DNA from: an uncultured Collinsella sp.
GTDB taxonomy: Bacteria > Actinomycetota > Coriobacteriia > Coriobacteriales > Coriobacteriaceae
Reading direction: 5' to 3'
NCBI GenBank assembly: GCA_900540855.1
Contig: UQHK01000008.1
Coordinates: forward strand, 1 to 64,000
DNA: 64,000 nt
The translations under genes and the position numbers were made by a program. The notes under the pieces are model-generated. The model ran no database searches and was not told where the DNA came from. It saw only the letters and a list, made by a program, of their open reading frames with translations. Shown in pieces: positions 15,671-24,402 of the stretch. The number at the start of each line of letters is the position of its first letter. Position 1 is the stretch's first letter.

Positions 15671-16981
15671 ATGAGCCAGTTCATCAACAACCCCGAGCAC
15701 ACCTTTGGTTTCGATACCCTGCAGCTTCATGTTGGCCAGGAGAGCGCCGACCCCGCATCCGACTCCCGCGCCGTGCCTATCTACCAGACCACGAGCTATG
15801 TGTTCCGCAACTCCCAGCACGCCGCCGATCGCTTTGGTCTTGCCGACGCCGGTAACATCTACGGCCGTCTGACCAACTCCACCCAGGGCGTCTTTGAGGA
15901 CCGTATCGCCGCGCTCGAGGGTGGCGTGGCCGGTCTTGCCGTCGCCTCCGGTGCCGCTGCCATCACCTATACCCTGCAGGCTCTTGCCCAGGCTGGTGAC
16001 CACGTGGTGGCTCAGAAGACCATCTACGGCGGTTCCTACAACCTGCTCGAGCATACGCTCTCCCAGTTTGGCGTCGAGACCACGTTTGTCGATGCCCACA
16101 ACCTGGAAGAGGTTGAGGGTGCCATCAAGGACAATACCACGGTCATCTATCTCGAGACGCTCGGCAACCCCAACTCTGACATCCCCAACATCGACGCCAT
16201 CTCCGAGATCGCCAAGAAGCACGGTCTGCCGGTTGTCGTCGACAACACTTTCGGCACCCCGTATCTGTTCCGTCCGCTGGAGCATGGCGCCAACATCGTT
16301 GTCCACTCCGCAACCAAGTTCATCGGCGGCCACGGCACCTCGCTGGGCGGTGTGATCGTCGACGGCGGTAACTTCGATTGGAAGGCGAGCGGAAAGTACG
16401 CCCAGATCGCTGAGCCCAACCCCTCCTACCATGGCGTCTCGTTTGCCGAGGCTGCCGGTCCCGCCGCCTTCGCAACCTATGTCCGCGCCATCCTGCTGCG
16501 TGACGAGGGTGCCTGCATCAGCCCGTTCAACGCCTGGGTCCTGCTCCAGGGCACCGAGACCCTGTCGCTGCGCGTTGACCGTCATGTCGAGAACACCAAG
16601 AAGGTCGTTGAGTTCCTTGCCGGCGACAGCCACGTTGCCAAGGTGAACCACCCGAGCCTGCCTGAGCACCCCGATCACGAGCTCTATCAGAAGTACTTCC
16701 CCAACGGCGGCGCTTCGATCTTCACCTTTGAGATTAAGGGTGGCCAGGAGGCTGCCTGGAAGTTCATCGATCATCTGCAGGTGTTCTCGCTGCTCGCCAA
16801 CGTGGCCGACGTCAAGTCGCTCGTCGTGCACCCGGCTACCACCACGCACTCCCAGCTCTCTGCCGAGGAGCTCGCCGAGCAGAACATCACGCCCTCCACG
16901 ATCCGTCTTTCCATCGGTACCGAGAACGCCGAGGACATCATTTGGGATCTGAAGCAGGCCTTCGCCGTGCTGGACGAGTAA
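15671..16981 (+). CDS. metY: O-acetylhomoserine aminocarboxypropyltransferase (sulfhydrylase)
   Basis: PLP enzyme that makes homocysteine (or methionine) from O-acetylhomoserine and sulfide (or methanethiol). The 436-residue length and sequence are typical of the MetY branch of Cys/Met-metabolism enzymes: YGRLTNST early, SGAAAITY, DNTFGTPYLFRPLEHGA, and the cofactor Lys in VVHSATKFIGGHGTSLGG. The long C-terminal segment with NGGASIFTFEIKGG is present. ATG 15671 follows AAGGAG. It is preceded by a short uORF and a divergent LysR gene, and followed by a strong terminator. Confidence 0.94.
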   Translation: MSQFINNPEHTFGFDTLQLHVGQESADPASDSRAVPIYQTTSYVFRNSQHAADRFGLADAGNIYGRLTNSTQGVFEDRIAALEGGVAGLAVASGAAAITYTLQALAQAGDHVVAQKTIYGGSYNLLEHTLSQFGVETTFVDAHNLEEVEGAIKDNTTVIYLETLGNPNSDIPNIDAISEIAKKHGLPVVVDNTFGTPYLFRPLEHGANIVVHSATKFIGGHGTSLGGVIVDGGNFDWKASGKYAQIAEPNPSYHGVSFAEAAGPAAFATYVRAILLRDEGACISPFNAWVLLQGTETLSLRVDRHVENTKKVVEFLAGDSHVAKVNHPSLPEHPDHELYQKYFPNGGASIFTFEIKGGQEAAWKFIDHLQVFSLLANVADVKSLVVHPATTTHSQLSAEELAEQNITPSTIRLSIGTENAEDIIWDLKQAFAVLDE

Positions 16982-17045
16982 GGCGACTTGTGCAAGGACC
17001 CCTTGCGACTCGATAGGTATAACTGCATAAATGCCTGCTCAAGGC

Positions 17046-17081
17046 GCCTGCGCAAGCAATGGTTGCGCAGGCGTCTTTTTT
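17046..17081 (+). terminator. Terminator of metY
   Basis: GCCTGCGCAA and TTGCGCAGGC form a 10-bp stem with a seven-base loop, followed by GTCTTTTTTG. From here to 17292 I see a leader with no clear gene or known riboswitch. Confidence 0.9.
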
Positions 17082-17292
17082 GCATAGGAAGGGCGCTATT
17101 ACAGGGTTTTTGGCATGCTTTATGCATTTGAGTTGTGGAAAACTCCTGTTGAGAGGATGTGAGTTTTACGCAATTGACGTGCGCCTTTTGAGTAAAACCG
17201 CAGGTCGCGATTTGCTCGAGGTACTATGCAGCGCGATCGAATCACACGCAGCTCAAACGCAGCAAAAACGCACTACGGAGGTTTCCAGCTAC

Positions 17293-18069
17293 ATGAGGAT
17301 CGATTCACGAAAACCGAAAGCCGCCGCCCTTTCCGCCGCTCTGACCGTGGCGCTTTTGACGGGCGCCGGCGCAACCGATGCCCACGCGGTAACACTATCT
17401 GATACGGTCGGATCCACGCCGTCCGAGGCGACGCTGATGCAGCCCGTCGACTACCGCGGCGACGGTTATGGCTCCATGCAGGAGTGGAACGCCTCGATGG
17501 GGGCCAAGCGCGATTCCCTGGAGATGCGCGCTCAGATCATCATGAACATGTACGGCGACTATGCCACCGATGACGAGCGCGCTGTGCTGCAGGGTTGTAT
17601 CGACGGTGCGGGCAGTCTTTTGACGATGGAGGAGGTCGACGCGAAGTCGACCGAGCTCGATGAGCTGCGCACTGCACTTGAGGATGCCAAGCGCGAAGCG
17701 CTCGAGGTTGCTGCCGCCGAGGCGGAGGCTGCCGAGGCCGCCCAGGCTTCGTACCATAGCGCCGGTTACATTCCGTCCTACGCGTCTGCCGCGTCCTACG
17801 CGAACGGATCGGGCCTGACGCGCTCTACGGGTGTCAATAACTACAACGGGCGCCGCGAGACCTATTACAGCAGCAATGTGCTTTATCACTATCGCACGGG
17901 CGAATGGACTCAGGATTCTGAGGGCTTCTGGCGCGATTCCGACGGCTATTACGTTGTTGCCGCGGGCGATATGGCCCAGGGCTCGACCTTTACGGGCTCC
18001 AAGGGTGATTGCAAGGTCTATGACTCCGGCTGCGCTGCCGGAACCACCGACTACTACACCGGTTGGTAA
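17293..18069 (+). CDS. Secreted protein with coiled coil and small C-terminal Cys-containing domain
   Basis: A 258-residue exported protein of unknown function. The Sec signal peptide covers roughly residues 1-33 (hydrophobic AALSAALTVALLTGAGA, cleavage after DAHA). Residues about 75-155 are Ala/Glu-rich and probably helical or coiled-coil; a Ser/Tyr/Asn-rich linker follows. The last 45 residues have two Cys (GDCKVYDSGC) and end in TTDYYTGW, reminiscent of small cell-wall (3D-like) domains, but I do not claim a family. ATG 17293 has GGAGG rather far upstream, about 11 bases, so the start is less sure. Confidence 0.65.
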   Translation: MRIDSRKPKAAALSAALTVALLTGAGATDAHAVTLSDTVGSTPSEATLMQPVDYRGDGYGSMQEWNASMGAKRDSLEMRAQIIMNMYGDYATDDERAVLQGCIDGAGSLLTMEEVDAKSTELDELRTALEDAKREALEVAAAEAEAAEAAQASYHSAGYIPSYASAASYANGSGLTRSTGVNNYNGRRETYYSSNVLYHYRTGEWTQDSEGFWRDSDGYYVVAAGDMAQGSTFTGSKGDCKVYDSGCAAGTTDYYTGW

Positions 18070-18255
18070 TTTTTCTGCATCGCGGATATTTGGCGGACGG
18101 GCGTCTTTACTGAGCTTTTAGGCAACGTAAAGCCGCCCTTTCTTTATGTGCGCTTGAGTTAACAGAGCCCTTACCGTGGCAGTACGCTGGGCGTATGGAT
18201 GCGGGGCACACTAGTTCATGAGAAATAGGGTCTTTCTCTTGGAGGAAGTGATCTT

Positions 18256-18462
18256 GTGAATGCTCGAGATATTGCCGCCGTCGCCGTCGCGTTGATGCTT
18301 GGCTGCCTTGGTCCCACGGCCGCGCTCGTCGCGGGCATGCAGGGGACATGCGGGGCTACTCCTATCGTGGCCGGCGCGCTGATCGCGGTCACACTGCTGG
18401 GAAGCGCTGGTGTTGTCCTTTGTCGCGACGATGAGGACGAGGTTCCGGAGTCGCATCTCTAG
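18256..18462 (+). CDS. Small membrane protein, two predicted helices
   Basis: A 68-residue protein starting at GTG 18256 behind a strong SD (GGAGGAAG, eight bases). Two hydrophobic stretches, about residues 6-27 and 37-56, are followed by an acidic tail CRDDEDEVPESHL. No family recognised. The good SD and the terminator just downstream support a real gene. Confidence 0.5.
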   Translation: MNARDIAAVAVALMLGCLGPTAALVAGMQGTCGATPIVAGALIAVTLLGSAGVVLCRDDEDEVPESHL

Positions 18463-18499
18463 TTGTTGCGAAAATGACTGTTGGCCATGGCTGAACATG

Positions 18500-18538
18500 A
18501 AAACCGCCACAAGGGGAGTGCCCTTTGCGGCGGTTTTT
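18500..18538. terminator. Bidirectional terminator between small membrane protein and panE genes
   Basis: AAAACCGCC pairs with GGCGGTTTT, extended by CAAGGG/CCCTTTG, with A-run before and T-run after. The flanking genes converge. Confidence 0.85.
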
Positions 18539-18571
18539 GCTATTGAGACTGTTGAATGCGGCGCGGCGGCG

Positions 18572-19486
18572 TTACCAGCTCGCCTCGATATCACGGATGC
18601 GCCGATAGAGCCATTCGTTCTGTGGCGCCTGGATATCGTGCTTGGCCGCGAGGCGGCGGACGGTGCCCGCGAACTCTTCGACCTCTGTTTTGCGCTGCGC
18701 GGCGCGGTCCTGCGCCATCGAGGGCGTGCCGGCGGGGTCGAGCCCCTCGATGAGATGCACCATCTGCGTTAGGTCTGCCTCGGTGAGCTCGATACCCTCG
18801 GCGTTGGCGACCGCAAGCGTCTCGCGCATGGCGGAGACAAAGGAGCGGCGCTGCTCGGAGCCCTGTTCCGTGGCACTTCCGTACGTGCCGCCGTAGGCCA
18901 TGCAAGTCTGGTTGATGCCGTCGTTGAGCATAAGTTTTGCCCACATGCGGTGGGCGATGTCGTCCTCGACGGTGTGGGCGATGCCGCAGCGCGTGTAGAG
19001 CCCGTCGATAGCGGTGACGGTCGCGGGGTCGGTGCCGGCGGTCGCACCAAAGCGGATCTCGCCCGCATTGGTAAAGGTGAGCGCGCCGTTGAGAAACACA
19101 GCGTCCATGCCTTGGCATATTCCGAGGACGGTGTGCTCCCAGCCAAAGCGCTCGGCGATCTTTTGCTCGCTCGTGATGCCGTTGCAAAGGGATGCGATGA
19201 GCGTGTCGGGCCCTACGATGCGTTCCATGGTCTTGAGCGCCGCATCGAGTCCAGTCGTCTTGACCGTCAGGATGACCAGATCGGCGGGCGTTGCCTTGCT
19301 GGCGCGGACGGACTTGAGCGCGCAGGGCTTGCCGTTGACGGTGAGCGCATCGTTTGCGTGACGCTCAAAACGGGCGTCATCCATAACGTATTCGACGGCG
19401 TCATTGCCGAGGGCCTTGGCAATCATGCTGCCGTAGAGCAGGCCCACGCCGCCCTTGCCGATAAAGGCGACCTTGTTGATCTGCAT
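18572..19486 (-). CDS. panE: 2-dehydropantoate 2-reductase family protein (ApbA/PanE)
   Basis: NADPH-dependent reduction of ketopantoate to pantoate in pantothenate and coenzyme A synthesis. The 304-residue protein opens with KVAFIGKGGVGLLYG (Rossmann), contains VKTTGLDAAL and NGITSEQ, and a C-terminal helical domain with WAKLMLNDGINQ holding the catalytic Lys. ATG 19486 is nine bases after GGGGAG; an ATG at 19495 would abut the SD. The family includes other ketoacid reductases, so the exact substrate is not certain. Confidence 0.85.
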   Translation of the reverse strand: MQINKVAFIGKGGVGLLYGSMIAKALGNDAVEYVMDDARFERHANDALTVNGKPCALKSVRASKATPADLVILTVKTTGLDAALKTMERIVGPDTLIASLCNGITSEQKIAERFGWEHTVLGICQGMDAVFLNGALTFTNAGEIRFGATAGTDPATVTAIDGLYTRCGIAHTVEDDIAHRMWAKLMLNDGINQTCMAYGGTYGSATEQGSEQRRSFVSAMRETLAVANAEGIELTEADLTQMVHLIEGLDPAGTPSMAQDRAAQRKTEVEEFAGTVRRLAAKHDIQAPQNEWLYRRIRDIEASW

Positions 19487-19501
19487 GCGAATCATCTCCC
19501 C

Positions 19502-19531
19502 ATATAAAAGGCGCCCGCGTAAGGGGCGCCT
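19502..19531 (-). terminator. Terminator after the 64-codon gene
   Basis: On the minus strand AGGCGCCC and GGGCGCCT form an 8-bp stem followed by TTTTATAT, separating the small gene at 19608-19802 from panE. Confidence 0.85.
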
Positions 19532-19607
19532 GATGGATAGTATGCTGCCAGGGTGATTGGTGGGTGCGCGGAGCGGCTGTTATAAAAAAGAAACGTTTGC
19601 CTGGACG

Positions 19608-19802
19608 CTACGCTGCAGGGCAGACCGCAAAAACGCGCGCGAGGAATCCGACGCCATCGCGCACCTTGGGGAAGGTGCAGAAGATGACGGCGCTTGTGGC
19701 AGGAAGCTCGTCCAGATGGTCCATGACTTCGATCTGATAGCGGTCGACCGAGAGGATGTACTGCTCGCCGGGGTAGAGGTAGACGTCCTCGCGTGTGGTC
19801 AC
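19608..19802 (-). CDS. Small hypothetical protein
   Basis: A 64-residue soluble protein starting at GTG 19802, six bases after AAAGGAG. It reads TTREDVYLYPGEQYILSVDR and has a single Cys (FCTFP) and a C-terminal CPAA. No family recognised. The SD and the dedicated terminator downstream argue that it is expressed. Confidence 0.5.
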   Translation of the reverse strand: MTTREDVYLYPGEQYILSVDRYQIEVMDHLDELPATSAVIFCTFPKVRDGVGFLARVFAVCPAA

Positions 19803-19965
19803 GCTTGGCTCCTTTCATCGGGCTTTTTGCTGATGTTAATGCGGTGCCGTGACAGCTCGATTTCTGCTGCGTTACGATACGTTCTCGATTGCGATTCCAC
19901 GATGTTTCGGCTGCGTGACCATTGTGTTTCGCCTTGCCGGGGCGCTGATGGCGAAGGGAGGGGCC

Positions 19966-21156
19966 GTGCAATACCGCGTTGACCCCAAAAGCGGCAACCG
20001 TATCTCGGCGTTGGGGCTGGGCTGCATGAGGTTTCCCGGTGCGCCGGGACGCCCGGATGCGAAGACTGCCGACGCCATCATCTCCCGTGCGGTGGAGCAG
20101 GGGATTAACTACCTGGACACGGCCTATCTCTATCCCGGCAACGAGGCGTGCGTGGGGGCGTCGCTTGAGCGCCTGGGCTTGCGCGACCAGGTTTTGCTCG
20201 CAACCAAGCTGCCGCATGCTTCGTGCAAATGCGCGGAGGATTTCGATCGGTTCTTCGACGAGCAGCTGCGTCGCCTGCGGACCGACCGTATCGACTATTA
20301 CCTCATGCACAACATTACCTCGCCCGCCCAGTGGGAACGTGTGGTGGCGTTGGGCATCGAGGACTGGATTGCGCGTCAAAAGGCGGCGGGGCGCATTCGC
20401 CAGATTGGTTTTTCGTACCACGGCAGCGAGGCGGATTTCATGACGATGCTCGATGCACATGAGTGGGACTTTTGCCAGATCCAGTACAATTACGCTGGAG
20501 AGCGATATCAGGCGGGAACAGCAGGACTCATGGCGGCCGCGGAGCGCGGGCTCGCGGTGTTTGTGATGGAGCCGCTGCTGGGCGGGCGTCTGGCGGGCAA
20601 GCTACCGCCGCGGGCTCGCGCTGTGCTCGACGACGCCCGTGACCCGCACCTGCGTACTCCTGCCGCCTGGGGGCTTTCGTGGGTGTGGAACCATCCTCAG
20701 GTGACGATGCTGCTTTCGGGCATGACCGATACCGCGCAGGTGGACGAGAATTCGTCACTGGCAGACCTCGCGTTGCCGAATTCGATGACTGTCAACCAGC
20801 TCGACACGATTGCGCGCGTGTTGATGGAGTTTGAGAAATCGAACCGTGTGCCCTGCACGGGATGTGGCTACTGCATGCCATGTCCCAAGGGTATCAACAT
20901 TCCCGGCTGCTTTGCCGCCTACAACGCGAGCTATGCGCACAGCTGGTTTACGGGGCTGTCACAATACTTTACGGCGAGTGCGGTGCGCACGAGCGAGTCC
21001 AAGTTGGTGAGCAATTGCGTCAAATGCGGCAAATGCGCGCGGCATTGTCCGCAGCACATCGATATCCCCGGGCGCTTGGACGACGTACGCCGCCGTTTTC
21101 AGCCTGGTCCCGTGACGGCGGTGCTTAAGGCCTTCAACAAAACGCGCTCCTCATGA
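19966..21156 (+). CDS. Aldo/keto reductase fused to a two-cluster ferredoxin domain
   Basis: A 396-residue oxidoreductase. The AKR barrel (residues 1 to about 285) has YRVDPKSGNRISALGLG, the catalytic pattern NYLDTAYLYP with Asp and Tyr, and ATKLPH with Lys. The C-terminus has CTGCGYCMPCP and CVKCGKCARHCP, two 4Fe-4S motifs of ferredoxin type, as in a known clade of anaerobic AKRs. The GTG at 19966 is chosen because AAGGGAGG is just upstream and family members begin MQYRV; ATG 19948 is the alternative. Electron partner and substrate are unknown. Confidence 0.9.
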   Translation: MQYRVDPKSGNRISALGLGCMRFPGAPGRPDAKTADAIISRAVEQGINYLDTAYLYPGNEACVGASLERLGLRDQVLLATKLPHASCKCAEDFDRFFDEQLRRLRTDRIDYYLMHNITSPAQWERVVALGIEDWIARQKAAGRIRQIGFSYHGSEADFMTMLDAHEWDFCQIQYNYAGERYQAGTAGLMAAAERGLAVFVMEPLLGGRLAGKLPPRARAVLDDARDPHLRTPAAWGLSWVWNHPQVTMLLSGMTDTAQVDENSSLADLALPNSMTVNQLDTIARVLMEFEKSNRVPCTGCGYCMPCPKGINIPGCFAAYNASYAHSWFTGLSQYFTASAVRTSESKLVSNCVKCGKCARHCPQHIDIPGRLDDVRRRFQPGPVTAVLKAFNKTRSS

Positions 21157-21167
21157 CCCTTTTATAA

Positions 21168-21232
21168 GTTGCGGTGGAATACGGTCTGTTTGCGGCAGAA
21201 TGGGGCTTAAACAGGAACTATTCCACCGCAAC
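21168..21232. promoter_or_regulatory. Inverted-repeat element, copy A (before Gfo/Idh gene)
   Basis: Perfect 14-base arms GTTGCGGTGGAATA (21168-21181) and TATTCCACCGCAAC (21219-21232), with a further TGTTT/AAACA pair inside. It fills the gap between the aldo/keto reductase stop and the next SD. A related element lies at 22328-22390. Confidence 0.75.
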
Positions 21233-21246
21233 TGAAGGGGGCTGTC

Positions 21247-22266
21247 GTGGGCCATCGGGATTCATGTGATGATTTGCGCGAGGTTCGTTGGGGCGTTTTG
21301 GGCGCTGGGCACATTTCGCATCGATTTGCATCGTCGCTCAAGGAGGTGGACGGGGCGCGGCTTGTGGCTGCCGCCGGTCGCGCCCCTTCGCATGTTGAGG
21401 AGTTTTGCAGGGCGTTTTCGATTGATGCCGCGCACAGCTATGCCACGACTGACGATAGCGGCGATGCGGCTTATGATGCGCTGATTGCCGACCTCGATGT
21501 CGACGCAATCTACTTGGCTCTTCCACATGGCATGCATGCGCATTGGGTCTGTCGGGCACTGCGCGCGGGAAAGGCCGTGCTGTGCGAAAAACCGGCCGTT
21601 TTGAGTGAGGAAGAGGCTCTATCGATTGCCTCCACCTCTCGCGAGCGCGGCGTACTGTTTATGGAGGCGATGAAGAATCGGTTTTGTCCGATGCATACTC
21701 GCGTGAAGGGTTTGCTTACGTCGGGCGAGCTTGGCCGTATCGTCTCGATCGAAAGCGTGCAAAAACTCGATTATGGTCAGCCGCCTTCGAGTTATCTGCT
21801 CGATCCGTTGCAGGGTGGCTGTCTATATGACATGGGCTGCTACGCGGTCGGGTGGTTTGAGGATCTTCTTGCGGGTGCGTGCGATGTTTCGTCTCGTGAA
21901 GTTCGCTGGCGTGACGTATCGGGTGGCCGCGTGGATTGGGCCGATGAGATCCATATGAGTGTCGGCGGTATACCCATTCATATGGTGTGCGACGGCAAAG
22001 CAGCATATGAAAGCCGCTTAATGATTGCCTGCGAACGGGGTTCGGTGGAAATCGAGCGCCTCCATCGCCCCGAGCTCGCCCATGTGAAGTACTCCGACGG
22101 ACGAATGCTCGAAATTAATGCCCCGTTTGAGGTCGATGATTTCTACGGCGAAATTCAGCATGCGACGCAGCTCGTCCAGACGGGAGAGCTTGAAAGCCCC
22201 GTTATGCCTCTTGCCGCCACGCAGCGCTGCGCGCAGATTATCGATGCGATTCGCTTGACGCTCTAG
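21247..22266 (+). CDS. Gfo/Idh/MocA-family oxidoreductase
   Basis: A 339-residue NAD(P)-dependent dehydrogenase. The Rossmann motif is RWGVLGAGHISHRFASSL; AVLCEKPAVLSEEEA is the family EKP motif, with Lys expected in catalysis; FMEAMKNRFCP and YDMGCYAVGWF belong to the C-terminal domain, as in D-xylose 1-dehydrogenase and trans-dihydrodiol dehydrogenase relatives. The substrate cannot be named. It starts at GTG 21247 after AAGGGGG. Expression may respond to the hairpin directly upstream. Confidence 0.87.
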   Translation: MGHRDSCDDLREVRWGVLGAGHISHRFASSLKEVDGARLVAAAGRAPSHVEEFCRAFSIDAAHSYATTDDSGDAAYDALIADLDVDAIYLALPHGMHAHWVCRALRAGKAVLCEKPAVLSEEEALSIASTSRERGVLFMEAMKNRFCPMHTRVKGLLTSGELGRIVSIESVQKLDYGQPPSSYLLDPLQGGCLYDMGCYAVGWFEDLLAGACDVSSREVRWRDVSGGRVDWADEIHMSVGGIPIHMVCDGKAAYESRLMIACERGSVEIERLHRPELAHVKYSDGRMLEINAPFEVDDFYGEIQHATQLVQTGELESPVMPLAATQRCAQIIDAIRLTL

Positions 22267-22327
22267 GCTGCGGTGCTGGTGCTCAAGGGGGCTCGGCGGA
22301 CCTTGCCCCTGATGCCCCTTTTATATC

Positions 22328-22390
22328 TTGCGGTGGAATACGGTCTGTTTGCGCCAAAATAAGGCACCAATAGACCGTATTTCACCGCAA
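22328..22390. promoter_or_regulatory. Inverted-repeat element, copy B (before endonuclease IV gene)
   Basis: Arms TTGCGGTGGAATACGGTCT (22328-22346) and its complement (22372-22390) pair over 19 bases with one mismatch. The left arm plus the next seven bases is identical to copy A at 21169-21194, and both copies are preceded by CCTTTTATA. Confidence 0.8.
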
Positions 22391-22410
22391 CTGATGAGGG
22401 GGAGTTGGAG

Positions 22411-23277
22411 ATGCTAACGATCGGGTGTCATCTTTCGACGACGAAGGGCTATCGGGCAATGGGGGAGACGGCGTTGTCCATTGGTGCCAATACCTTTGCG
22501 TTCTTTACGCGCAACCCGCGCGGTGGCAAGGCAAAAGACCTTGACATGGATGACGTGGCGGCTCTGCGCGAGCTTATGGCGCAAAACGACTTTGGACCGC
22601 TAGTGGCGCATGCCCCGTATACCTATAACCCCTGCTCCGCTAAGGAGCGGGCGCGGGAGTTTGCCTTGGAGGCTATGGCGGAAGATTTGCAGCGTCTGGA
22701 AGCACTGCCCGGCAACTACTACAACTTCCATCCCGGTGCGCATGTGGGACAGGGGGCAGACGCCGGCATTCAGATGATTGTCGACACGCTGTGCCAGGTG
22801 ATGTTTGAGGGACAGCAGACGACGGTATTGCTTGAGACCATGGCGGGCAAGGGCACCGAGGTGGGCCGTAGCTTTGAAGAGCTGGCGCGCATTATCGAGG
22901 GCGTTGCCGCCAAGTGCCCGGAGCTGTCCGATAAGCTGGGCGTTTGTTTGGACACCTGCCATGTGAGCGATGCTGGCTACGACATCATCCATGACCTGGA
23001 CGGCGTACTCGACGAGTTCGACCGCGTGGTGGGTATCGAGCGCTTGCGCGCCGTGCATATCAATGACTCCAAGAACCCCTGCGGCGCCCATAAGGATCGC
23101 CACGAGTGCATCGGCAAGGGCTACCTGGGTAGTGAAGAGTTTGGCGGCGGTATGCAGGTTATGCAGAATATTGTATCGAATAGCCGCTTGCGTGCACTTC
23201 CATTTATTTTGGAGACGCCGAACGAACTTGCAGGTTATGCAGCTGAAATCAAACTGTTAAGGTCATTGCAGCAGTAA
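22411..23277 (+). CDS. nfo: Endonuclease IV (deoxyribonuclease IV)
   Basis: Repairs abasic sites in DNA using a three-metal centre. The 288-residue TIM-barrel protein has GCHLSTTKGY at the start, LVAHAPY, NFHPGAHVGQ, VLLETMAGKG, GVCLDTCHVSDAGYD, HINDSKNPCGAHKDRH and FILETPN, that is, the His, Glu and Asp ligands in family order. ATG 22411 lies six bases after GGGGGAG; a TTG two codons earlier is possible. Behind the hairpin element 22328-22390. Confidence 0.95.
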   Translation: MLTIGCHLSTTKGYRAMGETALSIGANTFAFFTRNPRGGKAKDLDMDDVAALRELMAQNDFGPLVAHAPYTYNPCSAKERAREFALEAMAEDLQRLEALPGNYYNFHPGAHVGQGADAGIQMIVDTLCQVMFEGQQTTVLLETMAGKGTEVGRSFEELARIIEGVAAKCPELSDKLGVCLDTCHVSDAGYDIIHDLDGVLDEFDRVVGIERLRAVHINDSKNPCGAHKDRHECIGKGYLGSEEFGGGMQVMQNIVSNSRLRALPFILETPNELAGYAAEIKLLRSLQQ

Positions 23278-23424
23278 TGACTGTTGCTAAGTGGAGTATT
23301 CCATTCACGTTATGGGTTTGTTTCAATCAGTTTTCTCATTGCAGATTCGTAATTCCGGGTGCATAATAGCCAACAGTTTTTGCAGACCTCTGAATCAAAC
23401 GGGGTCACTGGAAGGAGACTGATT

Positions 23425-24285
23425 ATGAAGCTCAAGAAGCTTGGCGCGTTTGCAGCCACGGGCGCCATGGCGCTCGCTCTTGCACTGACGGGCTGTGGTT
23501 CGTCCAACGCCACCTCTGGTTCCGATGCCGGTTCCAGCAGCTCTGACAACGCGAAGGTCGAGAAGGTCGACGGCTCCAAGGAGTATGCACTCGTCAAGGA
23601 CGGTACGCTCACCGTCGGCACCTCTGCCGAGTACGCTCCGTTTGAGTACAAGGATGACAACGGCGATTATCAGGGCTTTGACCTTGAGCTCATCAAGGCT
23701 ATCGGCGACAAGCTGGGCCTGGATGTCGAGTATGTCAACAATGACTTTGACACGCTGGTTCCGGGCGTCGCTTCGGGCGCCAAGTATGATGTTTCCATCG
23801 CGGCTATCACCGACACGCCCGAGCGTGAGAAGGAAGTCACTTTCTCCGATTCCTACTACATGGACGATCAGGCCATCGTGACCAAGGTCGATAGCGCCGA
23901 CATCACGGCTGACAACTACAGCGAGAAGCTCAACAACGCCGACGCTACCATCATCGTCCAGTCTGGCTCGACCGCCGAGGCCTTTGCCCAGGAGAACTTC
24001 CCCAAGGCCAAGATCGTCCCCTACAAGGATGCTACCGAGTGCTTCAGCGCCTTGCAGTCCGATAAGGGTGACGCCGTAGTCACCAACCGCTCCGTTGCCA
24101 GCCAGCTGACCGCCGAGCAGTTCAACACCTGCCAGACCATCAAGCAGATCAGCACCGGCGAGGAGTACGCCATCGCCATCAACCAGGGCAACACCAAGCT
24201 CAAGGACGACATCAACCAGGCCATCAAGGACCTGACCGATGACGGTACCGTTGACGCCCTCATGGCTAAGTACAACATCAAGTAA
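23425..24285 (+). CDS. Amino-acid ABC transporter substrate-binding lipoprotein (family 3)
   Basis: Binds a polar amino acid outside the membrane and delivers it to the permease. The 286-residue precursor has a lipoprotein signal ending LALALTGCGSS (lipid on the Cys near residue 23), a Ser/Asp-rich linker, and the family 3 fold: LTVGTSAEYAPFEY, GFDLELIKAIGDKLG, and ITDTPEREKEVTFSDSYY. Downstream are the permease and ATPase genes. Glutamine, cystine or another polar amino acid is likely; specificity cannot be read from sequence. A hairpin at 24308-24334 follows. Confidence 0.92.
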   Translation: MKLKKLGAFAATGAMALALALTGCGSSNATSGSDAGSSSSDNAKVEKVDGSKEYALVKDGTLTVGTSAEYAPFEYKDDNGDYQGFDLELIKAIGDKLGLDVEYVNNDFDTLVPGVASGAKYDVSIAAITDTPEREKEVTFSDSYYMDDQAIVTKVDSADITADNYSEKLNNADATIIVQSGSTAEAFAQENFPKAKIVPYKDATECFSALQSDKGDAVVTNRSVASQLTAEQFNTCQTIKQISTGEEYAIAINQGNTKLKDDINQAIKDLTDDGTVDALMAKYNIK

Positions 24286-24307
24286 AATAGCTACTTGATT
24301 GTGCGCG

Positions 24308-24334
24308 GGCCCTTTCCGTTTTGCGGAGAGGGCC
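24308..24334 (+). terminator. Intra-operon hairpin after the binding-protein gene
   Basis: GGCCCTTTCCG and CGGAGAGGGCC form an 11-bp stem with one mismatch, followed by only three T. It probably reduces read-through so that the binding protein is made in excess. Confidence 0.6.
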
Positions 24335-24402
24335 TTTGCGCTTCTCTTGACGGAGAGTGTTTCCGTCTCGTTTTGCCGGCAACTTCTACGATAGGAGCCA
24401 CC

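Noticed and set aside
15512..16849. A 445-codon open frame opposite metY
   Set aside because: Shadow of metY; composition is of the antisense type and there is no SD.
17090..17292. Possible cyclic-di-AMP (ydaO) riboswitch before the secreted protein gene
   Set aside because: Such riboswitches precede cell-wall genes in actinobacteria, but the conserved ydaO blocks are not seen here.
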